Notes: generated by a model not told the origin, from the letters alone. Shown: positions 26,137-34,803, counted from the stretch's first letter. The stretch: 42,379 nt of DNA from Candidatus Methylobacter oryzae (GCA_945861405.1 CAMAUL010000023.1:1-42379), one strand, 5' to 3'. Numbers and translations: made by a program.

Positions 26137-26784
26137 ATGTATCCCAAACAAATATTCGATCAAGATTGCAGACAGTGTAAACGGCTGAATGACTTCCTGT
26201 GTGAAGTAAAACAAAAACACCCCGATTACCATGCGCGTCCGGTGGCCCCATTTGGCGACAGCGCCGCCCAGTTGCTGATAGTCGGGCTGGCTCCCGGCAT
26301 GCATGGAGCCAATGCCACCGGTAGGCCGTTTACCGGCGATTATGCAGGGCTGCTGCTGTATGAAGCGCTTTACGAGTTCGGCTACAGCAACCAAATAAAA
26401 TCCGAATCATTGGCCGACGGCTTGGCGCTTAAAAACTGCCGTATCACCAATGCTGTCAAATGCTTGCCGCCGCAAAACAAGCCGACCCATGCCGAGATCA
26501 ATCAGTGCAATGCATATTTGGCCGCCGAATTAAAAACTCTGCCGAAGCAGGCGGTTATCCTGGCTTTAGGCTTGGTCGCCCACCAAGCGGTATTAAAAGC
26601 CTACGGACTGAAACAAAGCAGCGCCAAATTTGCCCATAACGCCCAACACAGCTTGCCGGATGGCCGAACGCTGGTCGATTCGTATCATACCAGCCGATAC
26701 AACGTGCAGACCAAGCGCCTGACCAAAGAAATGTTTGCCGATGTTTTTCGTACCATTGACCTTAAGCGTAGGGTGTCGAATTGA
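26137..26784 (+). CDS. Uracil-DNA glycosylase, family 5-like (UDGb)
   Basis: 215 residues. Motif GLAPGMHGANATGRPFTGD matches UDGb/family 5, in which the usual catalytic polar residue of motif A is absent. ITNAVKCLPPQNKPT is the second conserved block. The C-terminal motif is SYHTSRYN where HPSxxN-like is usual. Four cysteines (C11, C14, C22 and the one in NAVKCLP) could hold the [4Fe-4S] cluster typical of the family. It removes uracil, and in some members other deaminated bases, from DNA. No strong ribosome site precedes ATG 26137. Confidence 0.87.
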   Translation: MYPKQIFDQDCRQCKRLNDFLCEVKQKHPDYHARPVAPFGDSAAQLLIVGLAPGMHGANATGRPFTGDYAGLLLYEALYEFGYSNQIKSESLADGLALKNCRITNAVKCLPPQNKPTHAEINQCNAYLAAELKTLPKQAVILALGLVAHQAVLKAYGLKQSSAKFAHNAQHSLPDGRTLVDSYHTSRYNVQTKRLTKEMFADVFRTIDLKRRVSN

Positions 26785-26860
26785 ATAGCCTGAATAATAG
26801 GATTAACATAATGGTGCTATCATTAGTTTTATTACCGGCCTATTTCGCTAAAGGTACTCA

Positions 26861-27271
26861 ATGAAAAATATAATAGTTTTATTGGCGCTAGTCTTTTTTA
26901 TCTCGGATTGCGGTGCCGATGCTAGAATTTTAGAACAATTAAGGTCGCAATCGAGTGCCAGGGCTAAACACAGTGTTTTAAAAAAGCATAAGTCGAAGAA
27001 AAAAGCCAAGCATGTAGACTGCGTCGTAAAAAAAACCAAGCCGAAAGAAATAGTGACTAAAGCAGATCTGGATATTAGAGATGATCTGGCTTATTTACCT
27101 AATGAGGACAAACCCTTTACAGGTAAGCACGAACAGTATCATTCAAATGGGAAGAAATATATCGTGACGAATTACAAGGATGGCAAGAAAAACGGCTTGC
27201 TTATCATGTGGGATGAATACGAGCATCAAGTAGCCCAATTAAGCTACATAGACGGTGAGCCAAAGGATTAA
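26861..27271 (+). CDS. Exported MORN/YwqK-like repeat protein
   Basis: 136 residues. The N-terminal hydrophobic segment (about 1-17) looks like a signal peptide; ISDC is a poor lipobox because Asp precedes the Cys. A very basic stretch follows (about 35-65, many Lys). The C-terminal part has two MORN-like units, FTGKHEQYHSNGKKYIVTNY then KDGKKNGLLIMWDE, ending LSYIDGEPKD. Such repeats occur in YwqK-type antitoxin/immunity proteins and surface proteins, but no toxin gene is nearby. AAAGG at 26850-26854 supports ATG 26861. It is the last chromosomal gene before the island. Confidence 0.75.
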   Translation: MKNIIVLLALVFFISDCGADARILEQLRSQSSARAKHSVLKKHKSKKKAKHVDCVVKKTKPKEIVTKADLDIRDDLAYLPNEDKPFTGKHEQYHSNGKKYIVTNYKDGKKNGLLIMWDEYEHQVAQLSYIDGEPKD

Positions 27272-27452
27272 AGCCTTGGAGCGTAAAAAGAGCAGGGCAG
27301 TCCACAGATTGTTGTTGGGATTGTGGTGTCGAGGAACTCTCATTTGTCGAGTACACACTTGGAAGAGTGCGTAGTAAAAGCTAGAGGCGGTTTGTGACAA
27401 ATTGACTACATTGGCTTAAATTTAATGTTTTGATAATGATGTGACTCTTCGT

Positions 27453-27509
27453 TTCAATTGGTCGGGACGATAGGATTTGAACCTACTACCCCTTGTCCCC
27501 CAGACAAGT
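27453..27509. other. attL: 57-bp copy of the tRNA-Pro 3' half
   Basis: These 57 bp match 38296-38352 with a single difference (T27487 versus G38330). The copy covers the tRNA from the anticodon stem-loop to CCA and a few bases beyond, but lacks the D-arm and 5' acceptor strand, so it is not a functional tRNA. It marks the left junction of the integrated island. Similarity extends about 12 more bases outward (GTGACTCTTCG versus GTAACTCTTTG). Confidence 0.93.
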
Positions 27510-27632
27510 AAATTAATGTCTTTTATAATTCAATCGGGTTCGTAATTTTCATTTCTACTCATATAAATCAATATATTATTGAGTTATAGTGTTCAGCTAA
27601 GTACAATAAGATTCTTTTAAATTCATTTGAAA

Positions 27633-27654
27633 TGCTATCCCGGTTGCTATCCCG
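27633..27654 (+). repeat. Paired TGCTATCCCG direct repeat (left arm sites)
   Basis: TGCTATCCCG occurs at 27633-27642 and 27645-27654, a 12-bp period. The same pair, period and orientation recur at the other island end (38224-38245). The position between attL and int suggests arm-type integrase sites that may also control int. Confidence 0.75.
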
Positions 27655-27724
27655 GAAAAGCTCGGCTAACTCATTGATATTTGATTGGCCGACCATTTGT
27701 CAAAAGAACAAGGGGAATCAAAAA

Positions 27725-29029
27725 ATGGCTATCAACAGAATAAAACCGCTGACTTTTAAATACTTGAAACCCGCCGGTAAAGAACAGTTAATACCAGACG
27801 GCGGGAATTTGTATGTTCGCATTCGGTCTATATCTGATGGGGGAGCTATATCGTTTCGGTTCTTTTATCGCTTTGAGGGTAAACAGAAGTGGTTAACCTT
27901 AGAATCAACAGAACTTCCAGCGGCACGAAATGAACGCGACGATTGCAAGGAACTGGTTAAGCAAGGCAAAGACCCCAGCATTGAAAGGACACTCAAAAAA
28001 GGGCGAGTTCGACAACAACAGCTTGATGAGCAAGAGGCGTTAGCCAAGCGTCAAGCGCGTGTAACGGTCAATGATTTGTTTATCCGCTGGCGTGACACCG
28101 ACTTAATCAATCGCAAGGATAAAGCCGAAATAATCCGGATGTTCAACAAGGATGTGTTGCCGGTATTGGGTGATTTGTTTGTTGAGGATGTGCGTAAAGG
28201 CCACATAACTCAGGTTACAGACCCATTGCTGGTGCGCGGCGTAGCTCATTTAGCAAGAAATATTTTAAAGCTGATACGGCAAATGTTCAGGTTCGCAGTT
28301 GATCGGGACGTTATCGAGTTTGACCCGACAGCCTCACTTAGCATCACGAAGACGACCACGAAACCAACTGAGCGAGACAGAATCTTAAGCGAGATTGAAA
28401 TCAGAGCATTGGCTCGACAATTACCCGACGCGGGTTTTATGAAGTCTACAGAGTGCGCGGTCTGGATTGCATTATCAACCATGTGTCGTATCGGTGAATT
28501 GTCCAAAGCCAAGTTTTCAGATATTGATCTTGAATTAAAGACCTGGACTATACCGGAAGCCAACAGCAAAAACGGCAAGGCTCACACAATCTACTTATCA
28601 GACTTTGCTCTGGCACAGTTCAGGACACTAAAGGAATATGCCACCCATGATGTTTGGTTGTTCCCCAATCGTGGCAACACAAGCCATGTCTGCGAGAAGT
28701 CGATAACCAAACAGGTCGGCGGTCGTCAGTCCGAGAATATATTAAGTAACCGTTCCAAGAACAATCAGGCTCTGGTTCTAGCTGGCGGCAAGTGGACACC
28801 TCACGACCTAAGGCGCTCAGGTGCAACAATCATGGGTGATTTAGGTGTCGCACCGGATGTGATCGAGAAATGTTTAAACCATACCGAAGAAAATAAAGTT
28901 AAGCGAATCTACCAGAGGCAGAAAATGGAATTAGAACAGGCGCAGGCATGGCGTGTTTTAGGGGGTCGGCTTAATCTATTAGTGAATACAGACGCTTCAA
29001 ATATTGTTTTGCTGCACAAGCTGAATTAA
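27725..29029 (+). CDS. int: Tyrosine recombinase / island integrase (P4-like)
   Basis: 434 residues. The N-terminal DUF4102-like domain (about 5-75: LIPDGGNLYVRI, FRFFYRFEGKQKWLTL) is typical of P4-type island integrases. A core-binding domain and the catalytic domain follow, with R in MCRIGELSKAK, K in NSKNGKAH, HDLRRSGA, H in CLNHTEE and nucleophile Y in RIYQRQ. It integrates and excises the island at the tRNA-Pro end 216 bp away. ATG 27725 has AAGGGGA at 27710-27716. The longer frame from 27632 would translate the TGCTATCCCG repeats and is rejected. All catalytic residues are intact, so the island may still be mobile. Confidence 0.94.
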   Translation: MAINRIKPLTFKYLKPAGKEQLIPDGGNLYVRIRSISDGGAISFRFFYRFEGKQKWLTLESTELPAARNERDDCKELVKQGKDPSIERTLKKGRVRQQQLDEQEALAKRQARVTVNDLFIRWRDTDLINRKDKAEIIRMFNKDVLPVLGDLFVEDVRKGHITQVTDPLLVRGVAHLARNILKLIRQMFRFAVDRDVIEFDPTASLSITKTTTKPTERDRILSEIEIRALARQLPDAGFMKSTECAVWIALSTMCRIGELSKAKFSDIDLELKTWTIPEANSKNGKAHTIYLSDFALAQFRTLKEYATHDVWLFPNRGNTSHVCEKSITKQVGGRQSENILSNRSKNNQALVLAGGKWTPHDLRRSGATIMGDLGVAPDVIEKCLNHTEENKVKRIYQRQKMELEQAQAWRVLGGRLNLLVNTDASNIVLLHKLN

Positions 29030-29344
29030 GCACAAGTATCGCGGTATAAGAAAGTAGTTAATTAAACAGTGTTATATAAAAAGTTGTAAGACGTGAAAAA
29101 ATGAGTTAGGATAATTATGACTGAATGATTCAGCGTATGTAGTCGGCCCATTAAAAACGGGGTCGGGGCATAGTTAGTCTTTCAGGTTTATGTTTTCGCG
29201 GCTGGAAACAACTGCGATTAAACCATCCCACCTTAGAGCTGGTGCGTGCATAAGCAAAAATTGGAATTTTTCCTTTTTTAGCTTTGTCGTGCCTGTTTTT
29301 AGTGTTCCGCATGGCAGAGCAATAACCATTTTAGGTAATTGCTA
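29030..29344. other. Intergenic region between int and the AlpA-like gene
   Basis: These 315 bp contain no gene I can support. CTGAAT-G-ATTCAG at 29121-29133 is a perfect 6-bp-arm palindrome that could be an operator. The region probably holds the promoter of the rightward replication module. No terminator with a U-run was recognised after int. Confidence 0.5.
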
Positions 29345-29536
29345 ATGCAACCAAAAAAAATCATCCGTTTACCAAAAGTAATCGAAAAAACAGGATTAAG
29401 TCGGTCTACGATTTACCTGCTTCTTTCGCGCGCCGAATTTCCGCAACAAATAAAATTATCACCTCGAACAATGGGATTCTTAGAATCTGAGGTCGATGCT
29501 TGGCTTGCAGAAAAAGCAACTAACCGGGGAGCTTAA
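29345..29536 (+). CDS. AlpA-like excisionase/transcriptional activator
   Basis: 63 residues. A MerR-like helix-turn-helix of the AlpA family is evident: IRLPKVIEKTGLSRSTIYLLL, then FPQQIKLSPRTMGFLESEVDAWL. AlpA proteins activate excision or integrase expression in P4-like islands and can act as recombination directionality factors. ATG 29345 is chosen over TTG 29339, with AGGT about 10 bases upstream. It is the first gene of the compact rightward module 29345-33219. Confidence 0.9.
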   Translation: MQPKKIIRLPKVIEKTGLSRSTIYLLLSRAEFPQQIKLSPRTMGFLESEVDAWLAEKATNRGA

Positions 29537-29540
29537 GATC

Positions 29541-29684
29541 ATGGACAGATTAGCCACCACCGGGCGGGAACCCGGCAGCACAATACAAATCCAACAATCA
29601 AGTTTTACACCAACCTACCGTGGAATTAAAGCCAGCATCGTATCGGCTTTGATGTGGCTGTCTATGATCGGGGGGGTGTTATGA
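29541..29684 (+). CDS. Small coupled ORF, 47 residues, unknown
   Basis: I do not recognise this protein. It starts at ATG 29541, four bases after the AlpA stop, with GGGGAG at 29527-29532. Its TGA (29682-29684) overlaps the next ATG (29681), giving ATGA coupling. The C-terminal part (IVSALMWLSMIGGVL) is hydrophobic and could be membrane-inserted. The evidence for reality is position, ribosome site and coupling only. Confidence 0.5.
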   Translation: MDRLATTGREPGSTIQIQQSSFTPTYRGIKASIVSALMWLSMIGGVL

Positions 29685-29920
29685 GTAATTCATCATACTC
29701 AACCGATACAAACCACCAACGTGCTGTAATTATGGCGTGGCTGTTAAATTCACCATTGACTACATTGCAAGCCCGTGAAGAATTGGACGTAATGCACCCG
29801 GCGGCGCGAGTCCAAGAGCTACGCGCACAAGGTCATAACATCGTTACTCACTGGACGACCGGCGGCACCGGCAAGGCCAAGCATCGTATCGCCTGTTACG
29901 TTTTATTGGCGGGGGTGTAA
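29681..29920 (+). CDS. Helix-turn-helix protein, HTH_39-like
   Basis: 79 residues. The segment LNSPLTTLQAREELDVMHPAARVQELRAQGHNI divides into helix, turn and helix as in the HTH_39 family common in phage and island replication modules. It ends with a basic stretch (GTGKAKHRIACYVL). It probably binds DNA or assists the TOPRIM and helicase-like proteins encoded directly downstream. ATG 29681 overlaps the previous stop, and the next gene begins two bases after its stop. Confidence 0.82.
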   Translation: MSNSSYSTDTNHQRAVIMAWLLNSPLTTLQAREELDVMHPAARVQELRAQGHNIVTHWTTGGTGKAKHRIACYVLLAGV

Positions 29921-29922
29921 GC

Positions 29923-30777
29923 ATGATGTCGTTAAGCGAGATCGAAAATGCCTTTTTTAATCATGCCGCTGATGCCGGGGTGATATTCACTGACAGGCCG
30001 TTGATTGCTGATGGCGTTCTGCACCGCGTCCATATTGACGGAGACAAGCGAGGAACCAAGAACGGTGCCTATATTCTTCATGCCGATGGCAACCCGTCCG
30101 GCTGGTTCCAGCACTTCAATACCGGCATATCGGGCAAATGGACGCTATCCGGCAAACGCGAACTGATGACCAAGGCAATGCTTGAACAGATCAAGGTCGA
30201 CCGGGAACGGCGACAGGTCGAACAGCGAGACCGCCATAACGATGCAGCGGATAAGGCGCGTTTCATTTGGTCAAACGCCATATTGGTTAAAGATCAAAGT
30301 CAACACCCGTACTTGATTAAAAAGAACGTCCAGCCTCATAGCGCACGGTTGTATCGTGATGATGCCCTGATTATCCCTATCTATGATGAAAACAAATCCC
30401 TGGTTAATTTACAAATGATTCAACCGGACGGGACTAAGCGGTTTTTATCCGGAGGCAGGAAAAAAGGTTGTTTTACGGTGATCGGCAAAATGAGCGTTGA
30501 CGGGGTTATCCAAATAGCGGAAGGCTTTTCGATCTCCGCAAGCCTCTACGAAGCGACCGGACACCTTACGGTTGTTGCGCTGGATGCCGGGAACCTGGAG
30601 CTAGTGGCGCTGGTATTCCGGCGGCTTTATCCGGTAAGCCCGATTGTCATTTGCGGCGACCATGACCCCGTTGGAATAAAAGCAGCCAGAGCGGCAGCGG
30701 TAGCGGTGGGCGGCAAGTACATTTTACCGGCCACCGTGGGGCATGACTTCAACGACTCTTTAAACGAGGCGACTTAA
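29923..30777 (+). CDS. TOPRIM-domain primase-like protein
   Basis: 284 residues. The N-terminal part (FTDRPLIADGVLHRVHIDGD, GAYILHADGNPSGWFQHFNTG) resembles phage and plasmid primase/helicase leaders. The C-terminal TOPRIM fold has the catalytic Glu in IQIAEGFSISAS and the DxD in CGDHDPVG (about 245-252). It most likely supplies primase-type activity for island replication together with the DUF927 protein. Two adjacent ATGs open it. Its TAA shares its last base with the next ATG (30777), so translation is coupled. Confidence 0.87.
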   Translation: MMSLSEIENAFFNHAADAGVIFTDRPLIADGVLHRVHIDGDKRGTKNGAYILHADGNPSGWFQHFNTGISGKWTLSGKRELMTKAMLEQIKVDRERRQVEQRDRHNDAADKARFIWSNAILVKDQSQHPYLIKKNVQPHSARLYRDDALIIPIYDENKSLVNLQMIQPDGTKRFLSGGRKKGCFTVIGKMSVDGVIQIAEGFSISASLYEATGHLTVVALDAGNLELVALVFRRLYPVSPIVICGDHDPVGIKAARAAAVAVGGKYILPATVGHDFNDSLNEAT

Positions 30778-32864
30778 TGCGAACTTGGGAAATCGATGAG
30801 TCGACACAAGACCTGTTCGCCATGCTGGATGAAGAAGGCGCGGCACAAAATAAACCTGCCACAGTCATTATGGCGGCTGAGGTTCCCTTAAAACTTGAGG
30901 TGGAGGAAGTTAGAAAGCTAGATAAAAATGCCGATACCGTCATCCCCGGCAATCCCCAAAAGGCAAGGCGGAATAAAAAACCAAACTCAGACTTGGAAAA
31001 AACAGAGGGAACCGGGAGAACCGAGGGAACCGCCAAAAACGGCGTGGCCTCCAGCGGTTCCCTCATGGAAAATACCGAGGGAACCAAGGGAACTTTTAGC
31101 CTGGATGATGCTATCGACCCGCTACACGATGCCGAAGACAACCAGATCAAAAAGCTGTCATTCGAGGATTTAAAGATGCCGGTTTTTTTGGTTGAGGATG
31201 ATTGGTTCGACCTTGGGGGAAAGCGCAAGCCGGGCGTGTGGTATTGCTACGAAACCGCAGGCACCGAGAAAAAGCCACCGGCACAGCTTGCCTTAAGAAT
31301 ATGTTCGCCGCTTTATATCGACGGCGTGACCAATACCGAAAACGGGCAGTTTTTCGGGCGCTTGCTACGGTTTCGGGACACGTTAGGCAAATGGCGCAAG
31401 TGGGCGATGCCGATGGAATTGTTGCGCGGGGCGGGCGATGAATTGCGCGGCGAGTTGTTGGCGGCGGGCGTTGAGATCGACCAGCGCAACCGGGCGCGGT
31501 TGTCTGAATACCTGCAATGGAATACCCCAAAAAAGGTAATTACCGCAGCCACCCGCACCGGCTGGACTTCAAAAGGCGGGGCGTTTGTTCTGCATGACCG
31601 GATTATCGGCAATGAGGAAGTCCACTTCCAAAGCGAGAGCTTGACCGCAGACGGGGCGGCGAGATCGGGCGGGGAGTATCGCCAATGGCAAGCGATGGCG
31701 GCGTTATGCGCTGGCAATCCTGTGTTGATCGTGTCGATATGTACCTCATTGGCGGGCGCATTACTGGTTAAGGTGCATCGTGATTCCGGCGGCATACATT
31801 GGGTGGGCGACAGCAGCATAGGCAAAACCACCGCGCTTTGTGTCGGCGCGTCGGTATGGGGCGGCGATGACTTCAAGCGCACCTGGAGAGCCACATCAAA
31901 CGGACTGGAGGGCGTGGCGGCGTTGCTGTCCGATACCTGCCTATGTCTGGATGAGATCAACGAGGCAGACCCGCGCGAAGTCGGGGCAATCGTCTACAGC
32001 CTAGGCAATGGCACCGGCAAGACCCGAGCCACGCGGATCGGTTCGGCACGAAGCGTACACCGCTGGCGGCTGTCGTTATTGTCGACCGGGGAGCGTTCCA
32101 TCACCGCCATGATGCAGGAAGGCGGCAAACAGGCCAAGGCCGGGCAATTGGTGCGACTGCTCAATATTCCGGCGGCGCGACAGTTCGGCGTATTCGATAA
32201 CCTGCACCACTTTGTTGATGGCCGGGAAATGGCGGATTACTTTAAGACCGAGTGCGCCAAACATTACGGCCACGCTGGCGTTAAGTTTATCGAGCATATC
32301 ATCAAGCAAGGTAACGCCGACTTCGGCGCAACCCTGGCCGCGATTGAGCAGCAATTCACCCACAGCGACACCCAAGCGGCGCGGGCGGCTTCACGGTTTG
32401 CCTTATATGCGATGGCGGGCGAACTGGCGATTGAGGCGGGTATTGTGGACTGGAAACAAGGTTCGGCGCTGGAAGCCTGCAAGTTGATGTTTGCCGAATG
32501 GCAGGCCATGCGCGGAACCGGGGCAACCGAACACAAGCAGATATTGCAGAATATCAGCGACTACCTGCTTAAGCACGGCGATACCAAATTTACCGATAAG
32601 CGCAGGCCGGACGATAAACCACGGGCAGACCGGGCAGGATGGTATGACGACAGACCCAGTGGGCGCGTCTATTTGTTCAGCAGTGCGGCACTGAAAGAGG
32701 CGGCCGGCAGTTACGACTTTAACCGGGCCTTGGATGCGCTGGATAGTGCCAGTTGGATCGTCGAAAAAGACCACGGGAAACGCTCCAAAAAGACCGCGAT
32801 AACCGGCGGCGGCAAGCACAGCCTGTATTGGGTTCAGCCCTCAGACGGGAACGACCATGCTTGA
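30777..32864 (+). CDS. DUF927-type helicase/ATPase of the island replication module
   Basis: 695 residues. After a variable, charged N-terminus (about 1-130) comes a DUF927 core: a Walker-A-like GDSSIGKTTAL, Walker B LCLDEINEADP, and the family stretch LLSTGERSI with the ARQFGVFD region. These proteins act as helicase-like ATPases in phages, plasmids and P4-like islands. The N-terminal coding region (31005-31093) carries repeated GAGGGAACC units in both directions, giving the low-complexity EGTGRTEGT and TEGTKGT. Similar units recur just beyond the gene (32919-32999). It is coupled to the TOPRIM gene upstream and overlaps the next gene by 8 bp. Confidence 0.9.
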   Translation: MRTWEIDESTQDLFAMLDEEGAAQNKPATVIMAAEVPLKLEVEEVRKLDKNADTVIPGNPQKARRNKKPNSDLEKTEGTGRTEGTAKNGVASSGSLMENTEGTKGTFSLDDAIDPLHDAEDNQIKKLSFEDLKMPVFLVEDDWFDLGGKRKPGVWYCYETAGTEKKPPAQLALRICSPLYIDGVTNTENGQFFGRLLRFRDTLGKWRKWAMPMELLRGAGDELRGELLAAGVEIDQRNRARLSEYLQWNTPKKVITAATRTGWTSKGGAFVLHDRIIGNEEVHFQSESLTADGAARSGGEYRQWQAMAALCAGNPVLIVSICTSLAGALLVKVHRDSGGIHWVGDSSIGKTTALCVGASVWGGDDFKRTWRATSNGLEGVAALLSDTCLCLDEINEADPREVGAIVYSLGNGTGKTRATRIGSARSVHRWRLSLLSTGERSITAMMQEGGKQAKAGQLVRLLNIPAARQFGVFDNLHHFVDGREMADYFKTECAKHYGHAGVKFIEHIIKQGNADFGATLAAIEQQFTHSDTQAARAASRFALYAMAGELAIEAGIVDWKQGSALEACKLMFAEWQAMRGTGATEHKQILQNISDYLLKHGDTKFTDKRRPDDKPRADRAGWYDDRPSGRVYLFSSAALKEAAGSYDFNRALDALDSASWIVEKDHGKRSKKTAITGGGKHSLYWVQPSDGNDHA
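31005..31093. repeat. GAGGGAACC repeat cluster, left
   Basis: Exact GAGGGAACC occurs at 31005-31013, 31023-31031 and 31077-31085, with the inverse GGTTCCCTC at 31056-31064 and a near copy AAGGGAAC at 31086-31093. All lie inside the 5' part of the DUF927 gene. Confidence 0.85.
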
Positions 32865-33219
32865 AGGGTTATTTTCTCAACTGGCAAAACCAACACCGCC
32901 AATAATAAAAGTTCCCCCGGTTCCCTCGCATAAAACACAGAGGGAACCGCTACAAGCCACAAATGGCGGGGCGGTTCTCTGGGTTCCCCCGGTTCCCTCA
33001 CAAAAAACGAAAGTTGAAACGAAAAATACAAATTCCACGATAACGGCAGCAGATCAACATAAAGCACCGGCGGCAATCCGGGTTTATTGTTACCGGGTTA
33101 AGGAAAAGCCACAGTCTGAGTTGGTGGTGATTATGCCCAATACCCGACTGGATGAAGCTTACGAGAAGTTAAAGCTTAAGTTTAGGGATCGGTTATTGAC
33201 GGTTTATGAAAGTAAGTAA
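32857..33219 (+). CDS. Island protein of unknown function, Pro-rich N-terminus
   Basis: 120 residues; I do not recognise the family. The N-terminal third is proline-rich (VPPVPSHKTQREP, later VPPVPSQKTK), encoded by the GGTTCCCTC repeat cluster. The C-terminal part (about 73-120: IRVYCYRVKEKPQSELVVIMPNTRLDEAYEKL in two strands and a helix) looks like a small folded domain. ATG 32857 overlaps the DUF927 stop by 8 bp, so it is the last gene of the replication module. It is probably an accessory replication protein (inference from position only). Confidence 0.65.
   Translation: MLEGLFSQLAKPTPPIIKVPPVPSHKTQREPLQATNGGAVLWVPPVPSQKTKVETKNTNSTITAADQHKAPAAIRVYCYRVKEKPQSELVVIMPNTRLDEAYEKLKLKFRDRLLTVYESK
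32919..32999. repeat. GAGGGAACC repeat cluster, right
   Basis: GGTTCCCTC lies at 32919-32927 and 32991-32999, with the inverse GAGGGAACC at 32940-32948 and a variant GGTTCTCTG at 32973-32981. This matches the units in the left cluster, about 1.9 kb away, so the two clusters bracket most of the DUF927 gene. Confidence 0.85.
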
Positions 33220-33324
33220 GGTTAAGGCGGTAACGGGCGGCAATTAACTCAACCCCTCCCTAAGTGCGTTGATATTTTTTAGGTGAATTAATGCCCAAAA
33301 GCACCGAAAGCTTAACGCCGTTTT

Positions 33325-34668
33325 TCAGCAAACACCGCATGTATCACCGCACACATGTTTTTGTTCTGAGTTAAAGTCATTTATATTTTTGAGCTGAGCT
33401 TCTTCAAACAGCCCATTTATATATGCAGATAACTCATAATCACAGAAGTCATCACAAGCATTTATATCTCCAGCCATATATAAAGCTCTAGCACGGCAGC
33501 TACCGCCGCAAAATAGTCTAACTAAGCATTCTGCGCATTCAGGACGTGCGTCAATATGGAGTTTTCTTGTGCTTTTGATGACTTCAGAACTGGAATAAAT
33601 ATCTGATATATTTTTCTCTCTTATATTACCAGCTAGGAATTCAGGCAGATGAACCATGTGGCAAGGGTACACATCGCCATTATGCCCAATACTTATTTCT
33701 CCATCACCAATTACGCATTTTGTTGTGCCTCTATTGCGCATTCTGTTTAGGTGTTTAACTATACCACCCATCACAGTTACATTTTTTGCATCTTTTAGAG
33801 CTGTAAAATATTCCATGCCAGTAATTGATTGGTCTTCAATTGATTTTGCGTTACCAGCTTCGAATAATGGTTGAAACGTTAATATATCACCGTATATAGA
33901 TGCCATCTTTTCAATGTCACCTATATTATGCTTTGTTACGGTCATAGCAATTTTTAGATTAGCACCATGCTGAAGAAGCAAATCAATTGCATTCTTGGTT
34001 CTATCTAAAGTCCCTTCACCTCTGTGAAAATCGTGAAAAAAAGACGTCGAGCCGTCAATTGATATTCTTATGATGTCAAAGGTCTTGGCAATTTTCTGCG
34101 CATTAGACTCATTTATTGGAATTGCGTTCGTTAATAAATGGGTATAGAAACCAACACTTCTGCAATATTCAGCTATTCTACAAGCATCTTTGTTTAGTAA
34201 CGGCTCTCCGCCAGTCAGAGCTACTTCAATATGGTCGCTCATCAAGCGCAAATCATCTATCAATATTTTGTATTCTTCGAATGTTAATTGATCCCCGCCA
34301 AGTGGTCTCTCTTCTGCATAACAATAGTTGCATGACAAATTACAAGACCGGCTAAGATTTAAATGAACCGAATAAATTTTTGGGGTGTTGTTTGAGCTTT
34401 TGTTAATATTTGGGTTTTCAGACAGAAACCCATTGTCATAAAATGTGTCAATAATTTTAAGAGCGTCTTCTACTTCTGGATGAACAGCAGAAAGCTCATT
34501 CCTAATTTCGTCTTTTGTCCTACTGCCATCGCACAATGACAATGAAATAGCTGTATTTTTATTGACGACAATCCAATCTGGTCTCGATGGAGAAAGGAAC
34601 AGAAATTTACCGTCTCTCTCTATGAGTACAGTATCTAGCGGTAATTGTGGGGTGTCATTACTATTCAT
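33325..34668 (-). CDS. Radical SAM/SPASM peptide maturase with PqqD-like domain
   Basis: 447 residues from ATG 34668; a TTG at 34716 is a less likely start. Residues about 8-85 resemble a PqqD-like peptide-recognition domain (LIERDGKFLFLSPSRPDWIVVN split by strands, ending IIDTFYDNGFL). The radical SAM core has C109-x3-C113-x2-C116 (CNLSCNYCYAE) and GGEPLL for SAM binding. The C-terminal SPASM region has CVIGDGEISI, VYPCHM and CAECLVRLFCGGSCRA for auxiliary clusters. The protein ends HVCGDTCGVC, a Cys-rich tail. Such enzymes install carbon-carbon, carbon-sulfur or other crosslinks in RiPP precursors. The gene directly upstream on the same strand encodes a Cys/Gly-rich peptide, the likely substrate. 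Base composition is more AT-rich than the flanks, suggesting separate acquisition. Confidence 0.9.
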   Translation of the reverse strand: MNSNDTPQLPLDTVLIERDGKFLFLSPSRPDWIVVNKNTAISLSLCDGSRTKDEIRNELSAVHPEVEDALKIIDTFYDNGFLSENPNINKSSNNTPKIYSVHLNLSRSCNLSCNYCYAEERPLGGDQLTFEEYKILIDDLRLMSDHIEVALTGGEPLLNKDACRIAEYCRSVGFYTHLLTNAIPINESNAQKIAKTFDIIRISIDGSTSFFHDFHRGEGTLDRTKNAIDLLLQHGANLKIAMTVTKHNIGDIEKMASIYGDILTFQPLFEAGNAKSIEDQSITGMEYFTALKDAKNVTVMGGIVKHLNRMRNRGTTKCVIGDGEISIGHNGDVYPCHMVHLPEFLAGNIREKNISDIYSSSEVIKSTRKLHIDARPECAECLVRLFCGGSCRARALYMAGDINACDDFCDYELSAYINGLFEEAQLKNINDFNSEQKHVCGDTCGVC

Positions 34669-34736
34669 GGATGCTGTTAAAAAACATGGTAAGGCATTGA
34701 AATTTATAAGTGTCAATTTTTCGAAATTGAATTAGT

Positions 34737-34768
34737 AGAGATTCCCATAATAACAAATGGGAACCTCT
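34737..34768 (-). promoter_or_regulatory. Hairpin between the peptide and maturase genes
   Basis: AGAGATTCCCAT (34737-34748) pairs with ATGGGAACCTCT (34757-34768) across an 8-nt loop, with one non-canonical position. It lies in the 135-bp gap between the precursor stop and the maturase start. No U-run follows on the minus strand, so it is more likely a partial terminator or processing element that would favour the peptide over the enzyme. Confidence 0.45.
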
Positions 34769-34803
34769 AAAAAATTGTACTCGGACAGACTCAGTGTGAA
34801 CGG

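Noticed and set aside
27453..27540. A second tRNA-Pro gene
   Set aside because: Only the 3' half is present; the D-arm and 5' acceptor strand are missing and the sequence diverges after the anticodon arm, so it is an attachment-site remnant.
27632..27724. Integrase start at ATG 27632
   Set aside because: It would translate the TGCTATCCCG repeats as MLSRLLSRK. The internal ATG 27725 has a good ribosome site and starts at the conserved domain.
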